DNA from: a bacterium
Lineage (GTDB): Bacteria; UBP18; UBA7526
Assembly: GCA_030615855.1 (NCBI GenBank)
Contig: JAUWYL010000002.1
Span: 80,283 to 144,282, forward strand
Direction: 5' to 3'
DNA: 64,000 nucleotides
The position numbers and the translations under genes are program-made. Numbering within the stretch: position 1 is the first letter of the stretch; every line of letters starts with the position of its first letter. The notes under the pieces are model-generated. The model was not told the DNA's origin and ran no database searches. It saw only the letters and a program-made list of their open reading frames with translations. Below are positions 9,230-18,082 of this stretch, one piece after another.

Positions 9230-9691
9230 TCACCATCCTTTTCTTCCTTTCCACTTCTCATAGGGGACGGAGGGATCGTCCAGAGATAAACGATGCTCAT
9301 CTGGCTTCTGATAATCATAGAGATGGGTTGGAATATTTAAAAGCCAGCAATCTTCATTCCCCAAGTTCTCTATCCCATGAACTACTAAAGGCGGGATACT
9401 TAAGACCACCAGATTATCTTCACCAATGTCATACTCCTCGACCTGGCCAAAGGTAGGGGAATCCTTGCGGCCATCATATAAGACTATCCTTCCTTTCCCT
9501 TTTATGAGACAGAAGTTATCTGTCTGTATCTTATGGTAATGCCACCCTTTAATCCATCCTGGCTTGCACTTGCTGATATAGACCTGACCGAACTTCTCGA
9601 ATATCTCATCATCTGAGCGCAGAATCTCAAATAATGCTCCCCTTTCATCCTCTAAAACTTTGAGTCTTTTAATCTTTACTCCCTCAATCAT
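9230..9691 (-). CDS. rmlC: dTDP-4-dehydrorhamnose 3,5-epimerase-like cupin
   Basis: 153 residues, a single cupin domain. GWHYHKIQTDNFCLIKGKGR carries the conserved histidines, followed by IPPLVVHGIENLG. Short RmlC-type and related WxcM-like 3,4-ketoisomerase cupins look alike. With rmlA, rmlB and rmlD adjacent, the epimerase role is the best reading. The ATG at 9691 with GAGGAAGG upstream is preferred to a TTG nine codons earlier. The gap 9109-9229 holds no gene. Confidence 0.78.
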   Translation of the reverse strand: MIEGVKIKRLKVLEDERGALFEILRSDDEIFEKFGQVYISKCKPGWIKGWHYHKIQTDNFCLIKGKGRIVLYDGRKDSPTFGQVEEYDIGEDNLVVLSIPPLVVHGIENLGNEDCWLLNIPTHLYDYQKPDEHRLSLDDPSVPYEKWKGRKGW

Positions 9692-9731
9692 CTTACCTTC
9701 CTCTTTCGCTTCGCTCAATCGTCGGAGTAGG

Positions 9732-9825
9732 AAAGTACAAAAGTATAAGAGTAAATAAGTAAAGAGATGATGGACTACTTACTTTCCTACTTTCCTACTT
9801 TTATACTTTCTTACTCTACAATACT
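9732..9825. repeat. CTACTTTCCTACTTT-type short-period repeat with foldback
   Basis: GTAGGAAAGTACAAAAGTA at the left is answered by ACTTTCCTACTTTCCTAC at the right, so the gap between rmlA and rmlC is an imperfect inverted repeat of simple words. The same words recur near 60430-60475 and 63360-63400. Confidence 0.7.
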
Positions 9826-10880
9826 TCCAGTCTGCTTCTGTCCCCTAAAGTAAATCTATAGCTCTGCGGTTTGGCCTTGGTTTTGGAGATAGAGACTTCT
9901 TTTCCAATGAGGCTCTCGTTTATCCTTCCTGAGATGCTATCGATACTACTCTCCTCCAAGATGATGCTATGTTCGATTTCACTATTTCTTATTGTCGTTC
10001 CCCAGTAGATGGAGGTAAAGGGACCGATGTAGGAGTTGATTATCCTACTTCTTTTACCGATGATCGCTGGACCACGGATGACGCTATTGATTATTCGGGC
10101 TCCTTTTTCAACGACTACTCTTCCTGTGATCCTGGAATCCCCATCTACCTTACCTTCGATCTTGGTCGACATGGATTCCAGGATAAGACGATTGGCTTCT
10201 AAGACATCCTCCACCTTACCCGTATCCTTCCACCATCCCTGAATAATGTGAGAACAGACCTTATACTCTTTATCAATTAAATACTGAATGGCATCTGTTA
10301 TTTCATACTCCTTCCTCCAGGAAGGTCTGATATTATTTACTGCCTCAAAGATGTTTTTATCGAACATATAGACCCCTACTAAGGCCAGGTCGCTCTTTGG
10401 TTTTTTCGGCTTCTCAGTCAGTCTGACTATCTTCCCTTTCTCCAATTCCGCCACCCCAAATCTCTCAGGCTCCCTTACCCTGGAGAGCAGGATTAAAGCA
10501 TTCAGTTTCTTACCCTTAAACTCCCGCACCAAAGAGGTAATCCCTTCCTTAATCAGATTGTCCCCTAAATACATCACAAAGGGTTCATCCCTAAGATATC
10601 TTTGGGATATCTTCACTGCATGAGCCAGTCCCAGGGGTGCCTCCTGCTCAATGTAAGTCACTTTCAGACCCCACTTCTTTCCCGTACCAACCGCTTCTTT
10701 TATCTCCTCCTTTGTCTCTCCCACAACAATACCTATATCCTTTATCCTGGCATCAGCAATGGCCTCCAATCCATAGAAGAGGATGGGTTTATTGGCAATA
10801 GGAATGAGCTGTTTTGCTCCGGTATGAGTGATGGGCCGCAGCCTCGTTCCCCTTCCTCCACTCAATACTAACGCTTTCAT
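9816..10880 (-). CDS. rmlA: Glucose-1-phosphate thymidylyltransferase, long form
   Basis: 354 residues from the ATG at 10880 (GGGGGGAG upstream). The nucleotidyltransferase motif is MKALVLSGGRGTRLRPITHT. EQEAPLGLAHAV and YLGDNLI bind sugar and metal. The C-terminal third (about 245-350) shows hexapeptide-like repeats of a left-handed beta helix, as in long RmlA/StrD proteins, which differ from the short 290-residue RmlA. It makes dTDP-glucose, the entry point of the rhamnose branch. The gap 10881-11029 contains CACAGAT and CCCTACTAA word repeats only. Confidence 0.88.
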   Translation of the reverse strand: MKALVLSGGRGTRLRPITHTGAKQLIPIANKPILFYGLEAIADARIKDIGIVVGETKEEIKEAVGTGKKWGLKVTYIEQEAPLGLAHAVKISQRYLRDEPFVMYLGDNLIKEGITSLVREFKGKKLNALILLSRVREPERFGVAELEKGKIVRLTEKPKKPKSDLALVGVYMFDKNIFEAVNNIRPSWRKEYEITDAIQYLIDKEYKVCSHIIQGWWKDTGKVEDVLEANRLILESMSTKIEGKVDGDSRITGRVVVEKGARIINSVIRGPAIIGKRSRIINSYIGPFTSIYWGTTIRNSEIEHSIILEESSIDSISGRINESLIGKEVSISKTKAKPQSYRFTLGDRSRLEVL

Positions 10881-11029
10881 ATCTCCCCCCGCAAACACAG
10901 ATGGACACAGATAGGTTACAGATTCACACAGATCACAGATTTGATATTAATGGACTATATCGCCCAAGATCAAAAATCCAGCCCCTACTAACCCCTTCTA
11001 ATTCTTCCTAATCCCTACTAACCCTTGTT

Positions 11030-11983
11030 TTATGCTCTTTCTCTCCAGTAATCCAGTAGATCCTCAAGGGTTTTCTCAAAGGGTATCTCTGGCTTCCAGC
11101 CCGTTGCTTCCCTAAACTTTGTACTGTCTCCCACAAGTACCGGCACATCGGATGGTCTCATCCTCTTGGGATCTTCCTTTATCTCTATCTTCTCCTTTGT
11201 TAGTTTCAATAATATATTTAGGACTTCCTTAATCTTCCATCCCTTACCAGAACAGATATTATAGACCTCTCCTGGCTTCCCTTTCTCTGTGGCCAGCCAA
11301 TAGGCCTTTACCATATCGCGAACATCAGTAAAATCCCTTATCGCCTCCAGATTGCCCACGTGGATGACTGGCTCCTGCTTCTTCTTCTCGATCTTAGCGA
11401 TCTGTTTGGCGAAGTCACTACAAACGAAGACCTCTCCCCGGCGGGGCCCGCAATGATTGAAACCTCTTGTTCTAATAATGTTCAGTCCATAACTTTTATA
11501 GTATTGATAACCCAGTAGGTCCTGTCCCACCTTACTTACCGCATAGGGAGATAAGGGTCTCAAAGGATTGGTCTCTTTAACAGGTAGTTCATCCTCCTCC
11601 ACCAGGCCATACTCCTCCGAGCTTCCTGCGATCTGGATAACAGGATTTATTTCCAATTCCCTCACCGCCTCAAAGACATTTAATTCTCCAATGATGTTAG
11701 TGGTTAGTGTCTCTTGAGGAGCATGCCAGGAGGTAGGAACAAAGGACTGGGCAGCAAGATGGAATATTTTGTCCGGTTTTATCTTCTCAATAAGTTTTTT
11801 AACCGAGGAGGCATCCCGAATATCACAGCCCATCAAGGCTATCCTGTTCTTAATATGCTCTATATTTTCTGTCTTCGATCTCCACCTCTCAATCCCGTAG
11901 ATCTCGATATCTCCCTTCTTTAACAAGAAGTCTGCCAGGTGGCTTCCTACAAATCCAGTAATTCCCGTAATCAGAACCCTCAT
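11030..11983 (-). CDS. GDP-mannose 4,6-dehydratase / GDP-6-deoxymannose reductase family
   Basis: 317 residues. MRVLITGITGFVGSHLADFL binds NAD(P). SSEEYG and SPYAVSKVGQDLLGYQY supply the Ser/Glu and YxxxK. RTRGFNHCGPRRGEVFV and RPSDVPVLVGDSTKFREATG are shared by GMD and RMD enzymes. The length and mixed motifs do not separate dehydratase from reductase. Either would feed a 6-deoxyhexose into the glycan. It lies 2 bp after ugd, in the same operon. No GDP-mannose pyrophosphorylase is in the window. Confidence 0.75.
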   Translation of the reverse strand: MRVLITGITGFVGSHLADFLLKKGDIEIYGIERWRSKTENIEHIKNRIALMGCDIRDASSVKKLIEKIKPDKIFHLAAQSFVPTSWHAPQETLTTNIIGELNVFEAVRELEINPVIQIAGSSEEYGLVEEDELPVKETNPLRPLSPYAVSKVGQDLLGYQYYKSYGLNIIRTRGFNHCGPRRGEVFVCSDFAKQIAKIEKKKQEPVIHVGNLEAIRDFTDVRDMVKAYWLATEKGKPGEVYNICSGKGWKIKEVLNILLKLTKEKIEIKEDPKRMRPSDVPVLVGDSTKFREATGWKPEIPFEKTLEDLLDYWRERA

Positions 11984-11985
11984 TC

Positions 11986-13275
11986 CTACCTCCCTATTCC
12001 TTGGTATTTGAAACCCATTTTCTTCATTTCTTCTGGCTCATAGATATTCCTTCCATCAATAATGACTGGTATTTTGAGTAATCTTTTAATCTTCTTTAAA
12101 TCCAATTCCTTAAACTCATTCCACTCTGTCAGGATGACCAAACAATCGCTCTTTTTAGCCACCTCATAGGCATCCTGGCAGAACTCGACTCTCTTTAAGA
12201 TCTGTTTTGCCTTTTCCATGGCCGCAGGATCAAAGGCCTTTATTCTCGCTCCCTCTTTCTGTAGGGCTTTAATAATATCTAAGGAAGGAGCATATCTTAA
12301 ATCATCAGTATTGGGCTTAAAGGAAAGCCCCAGGATGCCTATGGTCTTATGGTTCAGGTTCCAAAGGGTCTTCTCTATCTTCTTTACTATAAGCCTCTTC
12401 TGGGCCTCGTTTATTCTCTCCACTTCCTTTAAAAGGTTGAAATTATATCCTAACTTCTGGGCAATATGTCGGAAAGCAGCCAAGTCCTTTGGGAAGCAGA
12501 ATCCTCCAAAGCCTATCCCAGCGTTCAGGAAGGCCCTTCCGATCCTCTTATCATAGCCCATGCCCTCTGCCACCTGTAATACATCTGCTCCGGTCTTCTC
12601 ACAGAGATTGGCCACAGCATTGATGAAGGATATCTTGGTAGCTAAGAAGGCATTAGAGGCATGCTTTATTATCTCAGCACTCTTTATATCAGTAATTATA
12701 ATAGGTGCTTTTAATGGCTTATATAATTCAGTCATGATCTTTTCTGCCCTTTTGCTCTCTATTCCTAAGACGATCCGGTCGGGATTCATGAAGTCATGGA
12801 TTGCCGAGCCCTCCTTTAAGAACTCTGGGTTCGAAACCACATCAAAGGGAACTTTCTTCCTGTTATTGATCTTAATGGTATGCTTCACCCACTCCCCGGT
12901 CTCTACGGGAACGGTACTCTTCTCCACAATGACCTTGTAACTTTTCATATTCTTTGCGATCTCTTTGGAGACCGCCTCCACATAGGATAAATCCGCCTCC
13001 CCGCCCTTCTTGGGTGGAGTACCAACAGCGATGAAGATGACCTTTGATTTTCTCACCCCCTCCTCTATACTGGTAGTAAAGGATAGTCTCTTCTCTTTAA
13101 CATTTCTTTTGACCAGTTCCTCCAGTCCTGGTTCATAGATGGGCATAATATTCTTCTTTAAGAGTCTAATCTTCTCCTCATCATTATCGACGCAGATGAC
13201 CTTATTTCCTAAATCAGCAAAACAGGTTCCAGTAACCAAGCCAACATATCCCGAACCAATAACTGCAATATTCAT
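11986..13275 (-). CDS. ugd: UDP-glucose 6-dehydrogenase
   Basis: 429 residues from the ATG at 13275 with AGGAGG upstream. MNIAVIGSGYVGLVTGTCFA is the NAD site. VEKSTVPVETGE, VVSNPEFLKEGSAIHDF, GIGFGGFCFPKDLAA (catalytic Cys in GFGGxCFPKD) and GLSFKPNTDDLRYAPS follow in family order. It oxidises UDP-glucose to UDP-glucuronate, the substrate of the uxs product further down. It is the first gene after the promoter at 13402-13430 and so heads the polysaccharide operon. Confidence 0.94.
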   Translation of the reverse strand: MNIAVIGSGYVGLVTGTCFADLGNKVICVDNDEEKIRLLKKNIMPIYEPGLEELVKRNVKEKRLSFTTSIEEGVRKSKVIFIAVGTPPKKGGEADLSYVEAVSKEIAKNMKSYKVIVEKSTVPVETGEWVKHTIKINNRKKVPFDVVSNPEFLKEGSAIHDFMNPDRIVLGIESKRAEKIMTELYKPLKAPIIITDIKSAEIIKHASNAFLATKISFINAVANLCEKTGADVLQVAEGMGYDKRIGRAFLNAGIGFGGFCFPKDLAAFRHIAQKLGYNFNLLKEVERINEAQKRLIVKKIEKTLWNLNHKTIGILGLSFKPNTDDLRYAPSLDIIKALQKEGARIKAFDPAAMEKAKQILKRVEFCQDAYEVAKKSDCLVILTEWNEFKELDLKKIKRLLKIPVIIDGRNIYEPEEMKKMGFKYQGIGR

Positions 13276-13401
13276 CCCGCCCCTCCTTCTATGGTGCAAT
13301 TTGCTATTTTAAGCAGTATATGATTATTCTTACTATATCGATTTCGCAACGAATTACAAAGAGGGGCGGGATACATTTTGTATATCTCCATTTAAACTAT
13401 C

Positions 13402-13430
13402 AATATAGCACATATAAGCCCTTTTGTCAA
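13402..13430 (-). promoter_or_regulatory. Sigma-70-type promoter for the polysaccharide operon
   Basis: On the minus strand TTGACA (13425-13430) is followed after exactly 17 bases by TATATT (13402-13407). It lies in the gap between lptD and ugd, about 125 bp upstream of the ugd start. Confidence 0.8.
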
Positions 13431-13433
13431 ATT

Positions 13434-15563
13434 TTAGAATACTCCCTTCTCCTTGCCCTTCTCAATCTCCTTATCGAGTTGGTGCTGATGTCCTACCTTC
13501 AGTCCCGGGAACTCCTTTATGTTGAACTGGAGCCAGACCTTATGTTCCTCTAACTCAAGATAGGCCCTCTCCTTATAACGATAAGAAAAGGTTATCTCCC
13601 AGCAGTGGAGATCCCGCCAGAGCTCTGCCCCTACATCCCTCAATTCAAAGTCGCGGTCTAAAGGATCCTGCCGAAACCTATTCGATACCGTCAATCTCCA
13701 CTTCTTCTTCCTATCCAACCAGAACCTCGCTCCACTGAATAGGTGTTGGACATCATTAGAAATGTTATCAGCATCAGAGCCCTGGGTAAATCGGTGGCCA
13801 AAGTAGAAAGAGGTATATCTATTGGGGACGATTTCAAACCTATTGCCCAGGTTGGTCATCTTATTCACCCCACCGATGCTATATCCTGCATCAAGATCAT
13901 ACTCCAGGCATTTGGCAGGCCAGAGGCTTAGATCAAGTCTTATCTTATCCCAATGCTTTTCTTCTTTCTTAAGGTCATAGAGGGTAGAGAGTTTTACTTT
14001 TAACCTCTTGGGGGGAAGTTGTAGCCTGAAAGCACCCTCTACCTGGCTTACTCCCGCCCCGGGATCAAAGGAGACATCGGTAGGCTCATGGACATTCTGA
14101 GAGTACTTGTAGACTATATCATTCTGAAGATACCTAGTAATCCTGGTATTCAGCCTCCCAATCCCCTCATAGGTACCCCAATAGATATCGTCCTTATTCA
14201 ATTTACTTGTCTGGTCATAGAAGTGTTGGGTATAGCCCCCCGTAAGAGAAGCCCCCATCCTGGGTCCCAGTTTGATAGGAGTAGTGAGATGCTGGGCAAG
14301 GTTTGCATTCCAACCTGTGAACCCCTGAGTCTTAGTATAGAGGCTCGTTGCCTGAACCTTTCCCTTATAGTAGAGAGGAAGACGACCAATGTTTATATAG
14401 CTACTCCCCAGGGTCAGTTCGGGAAGCTTCTGTTCTTGCTTACCAAACTTCTCGGTGCTGGGGTCCCAGGACTCCTTGAGGTGTCCCACACCCCTCATAT
14501 AATAGCGGGGCTTGGTCCTGGTTACTGCCCCATAATAGTTAAGTTCCCTGGTCACCCTCTCCCTTGCCCCTGGCTCGTACTCTCTATTGAACTCGTCAAC
14601 GCTCACATAGTCAACATAGGCTAAAGCACTTACATCCTTTGGTAGAGAGTGAGAATAGCGTAACTGGGCCTTATACCTCTCAGTGATTGCTCCTGGCTCC
14701 CGATAGTATTCACCATCATCGAACTTCTTTATCTCATGCTCCTTAATGTGGTAGCCATATAGAGTCCCGCTTCCCACATCCTTTCCTTTCCGCGAGATGG
14801 TATATTTATACCCTAATCCCTTCCCCCAGCCTGCTCTTCCTAAGTAGTCGCCATATAATGTTCCCCGGGAGCGATAGACCTTCCTCCAGGCCTGGGGGCG
14901 GAAATAGAAGTTATATCTGCTCTCCACCGTCCAGCCTCTTTTATTATCCTCACCAGGAACGATCACCCATCCATAGGGAACCCCAGTAAGGGAGCGAGTA
15001 TAGAAAGGGAGATATAAGAGAGGCGCCTTTCCTAAGAAAAAGACCGCATTGTAAAGCCATATCCTATTCTCCAGACGTACATAGGCCGGATGGGCCCAGA
15101 AATGATAGTGAGGGGAAGGGTGCTCACAGGTAGTGAAGATGCCTCTCTTGACTTTATATTTATCCTCTTCTAACTTGATCATCTCCTTTCCTTTGAAGTA
15201 CCAGGGATCGGCATAGGTCGATCCCGGAAAACCGGCCACCTTCTTTATCTCCCCCTTCTTGGTCTTTGTACTATAGGTAATGGAGGTCCCTCTTATCTCC
15301 CTTATCCCATCCCAGAGGGAGGCATGCCCCTCGGCAACCGTCTCACCAGTTTTTAGGTTCATCTTTACCAGATCCGCCTCTAAGACAGTGTACTTCTGGG
15401 TCATCTTTACATTTCCAATGGCAACGATAATCCCCTCTTCTCGTAGGTATTCTATATAATCTGCCTCACAGTAGATGGGCTCCTCTTCTTCCTGAGCCAT
15501 GAGAGAAGAGGCAAAGAGAATCAAAATAACGATAACAGATAGGATAATTGCTTTAAATCTCAT
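13434..15563 (-). CDS. lptD: LPS-assembly protein LptD/OstA-like outer-membrane protein
   Basis: 709 residues. A signal peptide (residues 1-23, ending SLMAQ) precedes an OstA/LptA-like domain (about 30-160: YCEADYIEYLREEGIIVAIGNVKM). A long beta-barrel region follows, rich in alternating aromatic strands. CEHPSPHYHFWAHPAYVRLENRIWLYNAVF matches the LptD junction between jellyroll and barrel. It would insert LPS-like lipid into the outer leaflet of the outer membrane. This is the clearest evidence for a diderm envelope. Confidence 0.85.
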   Translation of the reverse strand: MRFKAIILSVIVILILFASSLMAQEEEEPIYCEADYIEYLREEGIIVAIGNVKMTQKYTVLEADLVKMNLKTGETVAEGHASLWDGIREIRGTSITYSTKTKKGEIKKVAGFPGSTYADPWYFKGKEMIKLEEDKYKVKRGIFTTCEHPSPHYHFWAHPAYVRLENRIWLYNAVFFLGKAPLLYLPFYTRSLTGVPYGWVIVPGEDNKRGWTVESRYNFYFRPQAWRKVYRSRGTLYGDYLGRAGWGKGLGYKYTISRKGKDVGSGTLYGYHIKEHEIKKFDDGEYYREPGAITERYKAQLRYSHSLPKDVSALAYVDYVSVDEFNREYEPGARERVTRELNYYGAVTRTKPRYYMRGVGHLKESWDPSTEKFGKQEQKLPELTLGSSYINIGRLPLYYKGKVQATSLYTKTQGFTGWNANLAQHLTTPIKLGPRMGASLTGGYTQHFYDQTSKLNKDDIYWGTYEGIGRLNTRITRYLQNDIVYKYSQNVHEPTDVSFDPGAGVSQVEGAFRLQLPPKRLKVKLSTLYDLKKEEKHWDKIRLDLSLWPAKCLEYDLDAGYSIGGVNKMTNLGNRFEIVPNRYTSFYFGHRFTQGSDADNISNDVQHLFSGARFWLDRKKKWRLTVSNRFRQDPLDRDFELRDVGAELWRDLHCWEITFSYRYKERAYLELEEHKVWLQFNIKEFPGLKVGHQHQLDKEIEKGKEKGVF

Positions 15564-15599
15564 ATTTTCACTTTAATCAGGCCACAAGTCTCATGTTTA

Positions 15600-15735
15600 G
15601 GAAGCGGTGAATCGGTGAGCCGGTGAATCGGAGACTTTCTCCGTTTCTCCCCTTCTCCGTTTCAACATTTTTACAGCCTGTAGCCTGGAGCCTGGAGCCT
15701 GTAGCCTGAAACCTGCAGCCTGAAGCCTGAAGCCT
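15600..15735. repeat. GCCTGAAGCCTGAAGCC-type short-period repeat
   Basis: Runs of CGGTGAATCGGTGAGCCGG and AGCCTGGAGCCTGTAGCCTG fill the space between the transaldolase fusion and lptD. They create a 61-codon open frame full of repeats (15577-15762), which is not a credible protein. Confidence 0.8.
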
Positions 15736-15740
15736 GCATC

Positions 15741-16583
15741 TTATTTTGAGATCTTCTTCCAATCCGCCAAGAATTTTTCTACTCCTTCATCTGTTAAAGG
15801 ATGCCTGATCAGTTTCTCAAGGACACTGAAGGGAATGGTAACTCCTCCTGCTCCAGATAAAGCCGCTTTCTCCACCTGAAGAGGACTCCTTATGCTCGCT
15901 ACAATCACCTCTGTCTTGAAGCCATAGTTTTTATAAACCTGAACAATGTCCTTCACCATATCCATTCCCTCTTGGCCAATGTCATCCAATCTTCCCGCAA
16001 AAGGAAAGCAATAGGTAGCTCCTGCTTTGGCTGCCAAAAGTGCCTGAGAGGAAGAGAAGACTAAAGTTACCCCAGTCTTTATTCCCCCTTTACTTAGGAT
16101 CTTTACCGCTTTTAGGCCCTCTGGGGTAATGGGGATTTTGACTATTATATTCTTATAGAGCTTAGCTAATTCCTCAGCCTCAGAGACAATCTTTCCTGCC
16201 TCAGTAGCTACTGGCTCCACACTAATTGGTCCATCTATTATATTAGTAATCTCTTTGGTGAGAGCCTCAAGGTTTTTTCCCTCCTTTACTATGGATGAAG
16301 GGTTGGTCGTCACCCCATCGATAAGCCCCCAATCTGTGGCTTTCTTTATCTCTTCTATATTGGCGGTATCAAGGAATATCTTCATTCCTTCCGCTTCCCT
16401 CTTCTTCTCTTTAATCGCTCCCCCATGGGTCCTCCTTAAGAGACCTTTTCCCTCCATCTCTTCCAGATCTCTCCTTATGGTAGAGGAAGAGACCTTCAAC
16501 GATTTGCTCAACTCTTCCACGCTAACTCTTCCCTGTTCTCTCAAAACCTTTAGTATCTCCTCCTGCCTTTGCTCATTAAACAT
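15741..16583 (-). CDS. DeoR-type HTH domain fused to transaldolase / fructose-6-phosphate aldolase
   Basis: 280 residues. Residues 1-58 are a DeoR-family winged helix: EQRQEEILKVLREQGRVSVE, then LKVSSSTIRRDLEEMEGKGL and RTHGGAI. From residue 67 a complete small transaldolase begins (MKIFLDTANIEEIKKATDWG; VTTNPSSIVKEG; IIVKIPITPEGLKA with the Schiff-base lysine; FAGRLDDIG), matching the 215-residue FSA/TalC type. A normal DeoR regulator has a sugar-binding domain at this place. The fused enzyme domain may serve as the sensor, or both parts may act independently. An internal ATG at the junction could also yield free transaldolase. AGGAGG lies 6 bases before the first ATG, and a strong promoter lies upstream. 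Confidence 0.87.
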   Translation of the reverse strand: MFNEQRQEEILKVLREQGRVSVEELSKSLKVSSSTIRRDLEEMEGKGLLRRTHGGAIKEKKREAEGMKIFLDTANIEEIKKATDWGLIDGVTTNPSSIVKEGKNLEALTKEITNIIDGPISVEPVATEAGKIVSEAEELAKLYKNIIVKIPITPEGLKAVKILSKGGIKTGVTLVFSSSQALLAAKAGATYCFPFAGRLDDIGQEGMDMVKDIVQVYKNYGFKTEVIVASIRSPLQVEKAALSGAGGVTIPFSVLEKLIRHPLTDEGVEKFLADWKKISK

Positions 16584-16635
16584 CTTGAACCTCCTGCTTA
16601 ATCACGCTCATTTGGTCAAATTTCTAATAACTCAT

Positions 16636-16664
16636 ATAATATCACATATATATTCTGTAGTCAA
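16636..16664 (-). promoter_or_regulatory. Sigma-70-type promoter for the DeoR-transaldolase gene
   Basis: On the minus strand TTGACT (16659-16664) and TATTAT (16636-16641) are separated by 17 bases and sit about 53 bp before the start codon. The promoter follows the folC terminator directly. Confidence 0.8.
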
Positions 16665-16666
16665 AT

Positions 16667-16697
16667 TAAAACAAAAGCCCCCAAAAGAATGGGAGCT
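16667..16697 (-). terminator. Rho-independent terminator of the trp-folC transcript
   Basis: On the minus strand a 7-bp stem (AGCTCCC paired with GGGGGCT, loop of 8) is followed by TTTGTTTT. It lies 58 bp after the folC stop. Confidence 0.8.
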
Positions 16698-16712
16698 AAG
16701 ATCTTTAAGGGT

Positions 16713-16748
16713 GAGGCAATTTATGTTCGATCGAATACAAATTGCCTC
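16713..16748. repeat. 36-bp palindrome with CGATCG core (diverged copy D)
   Basis: The left arm GAGGCAATTTATGTTCGA is mirrored by the right arm over 36 bp, with TTCGATCGAA at the centre. It shares about 26 of 36 positions with the three copies near 54-58 kb and, like them, lies just after a stop codon (7 bp from folC). Confidence 0.85.
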
Positions 16749-16754
16749 AAATCT

Positions 16755-18080
16755 TCAGCCTTCCAGATAGGTTTTGGCTTCACCTATCGTATAGAGTGAG
16801 CCAGTAATAAGAACTATATCCCTCCTCTTTGCACAAGAGAGAGCATATTCAATCGCTTGAGAGACTTTTTCTTTAATTACTATAGAACCTAAATATTTCT
16901 TTGCTATTTCGGCTATCTCTTCTGGTTCTGCTGCCCGAGGGGTCTGAGGTCTGGTAATGATTATTCTGGAGGCTAAGGGTGCTAACTGGGCTACAATGCC
17001 CTTAATATCTTTATCTCTTAGAATACCCAGAAGGAGAATTAACCGCTTATAATTAAAAGAGTCTCTAATGGCTTCCTTGAGGGCCTTTACTCCTGCTACA
17101 TTGTGAGCACCATCTAAAATTACCGTGAACCGTTTACCGTTTACTGTGAACCGTTTAACTTCCAATCTCCCGGGCCAGATGGTTTTGGCTAAACCTTTTC
17201 TTATCTCTTCTTTGCTAATTTTCACCTTTGTTCCTAAAAGTTCTACTACTTCTATAGCACAAGCAGCATTCAGCAATTGATGCTTGCCCAGAAGAGAAAT
17301 CTTCAGACTCTCATATCTACTATAAATTCCTTGGACATTAAAGGTTTGCCCGACCCACCGCAGGTGGGTGCCCGCCAGTTTACCAGTTGACCAGTCATTT
17401 GGACTTTGGACAAGAATTTTTCTATCTACTCTATATAGTTTTGCTTGTTTCTTCCTGCAGGTTTGCTCTATCACAACCAATACTTCCTTCTTATTCTCTG
17501 CAGTAATGACTGGCACTTTCTTCTTAATGATCCCACATTTCTCATAAGCGATTCTCTTAAGGCTTCTTCCCAGATGCTCTGTATGCTCAAAATCAACATT
17601 AGTAATCACTGAGACCAAAGGTTTGGTGACATTGGTGGCATCCAACCTCCCTCCCATCCCCACCTCTAAGATAGCAAAATCTACCCTTCGTTCTGCAAAA
17701 TACTGCAGGGCTATAGCCGTAGTTATTTCAAAAAAAGTAGGCTGAAAACCGTAAACGGTAAACGGTAAACGGTAAACCTCTTTGACTAATTTAGTTAGTT
17801 CTTCCTTGGAGATTAATCCCTCGCTTGTCCTTATTCTTTCTCTGAAGTCAATTAGGTGGGGGGAGGTATAGAGCCCCACCTTATAGCCCGCTCCTTTTAA
17901 GATATAAAAAAGGAAGGCTCCCACCGAGCCTTTGCCATTCGTTCCTCCAATATGGATGACCTTTAATCTTTCTTGCGGATTCCCCAGTAATCTAAGAAGC
18001 CTTCTTATATTCTTTAATCCTAACCTTATCCCAAACCTCTGGAAACTCTCAAGGTATTTAAGGGTCTCTTGGTAGGTCAT
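16755..18080 (-). CDS. folC: Folylpolyglutamate synthase / dihydrofolate synthase
   Basis: 441 residues from the ATG at 18080. The P-loop is GGTNGKGSVGAFL. YTSPHLIDFRERI, ILEVGMGGRLDATN, TNVDFEHTEHLG and LDGAHNVAG are Mur-ligase/FolC motifs. It adds glutamate to folates in the cytoplasm. Three loops are extended by repeat-derived residues: near 103-110 (RLPFTVYGF), near 235-248 (GTHLRWVGQTFNV) and near 318-327 (RFTVNGKRFT). Each is encoded by DNA repeats that look intergenic (CGGTAAACGGTAAAC words), and all stay in frame. The gene nearly abuts trpA. Confidence 0.9.
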   Translation of the reverse strand: MTYQETLKYLESFQRFGIRLGLKNIRRLLRLLGNPQERLKVIHIGGTNGKGSVGAFLFYILKGAGYKVGLYTSPHLIDFRERIRTSEGLISKEELTKLVKEVYRLPFTVYGFQPTFFEITTAIALQYFAERRVDFAILEVGMGGRLDATNVTKPLVSVITNVDFEHTEHLGRSLKRIAYEKCGIIKKKVPVITAENKKEVLVVIEQTCRKKQAKLYRVDRKILVQSPNDWSTGKLAGTHLRWVGQTFNVQGIYSRYESLKISLLGKHQLLNAACAIEVVELLGTKVKISKEEIRKGLAKTIWPGRLEVKRFTVNGKRFTVILDGAHNVAGVKALKEAIRDSFNYKRLILLLGILRDKDIKGIVAQLAPLASRIIITRPQTPRAAEPEEIAEIAKKYLGSIVIKEKVSQAIEYALSCAKRRDIVLITGSLYTIGEAKTYLEG

Positions 18081-18082
18081 GA

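Noticed and set aside
15577-15762. Small gene of 61 codons
   Set aside because: It is encoded almost wholly by GCCTGAAGCC and CGGTGAATCGG repeats and overlaps the transaldolase end.
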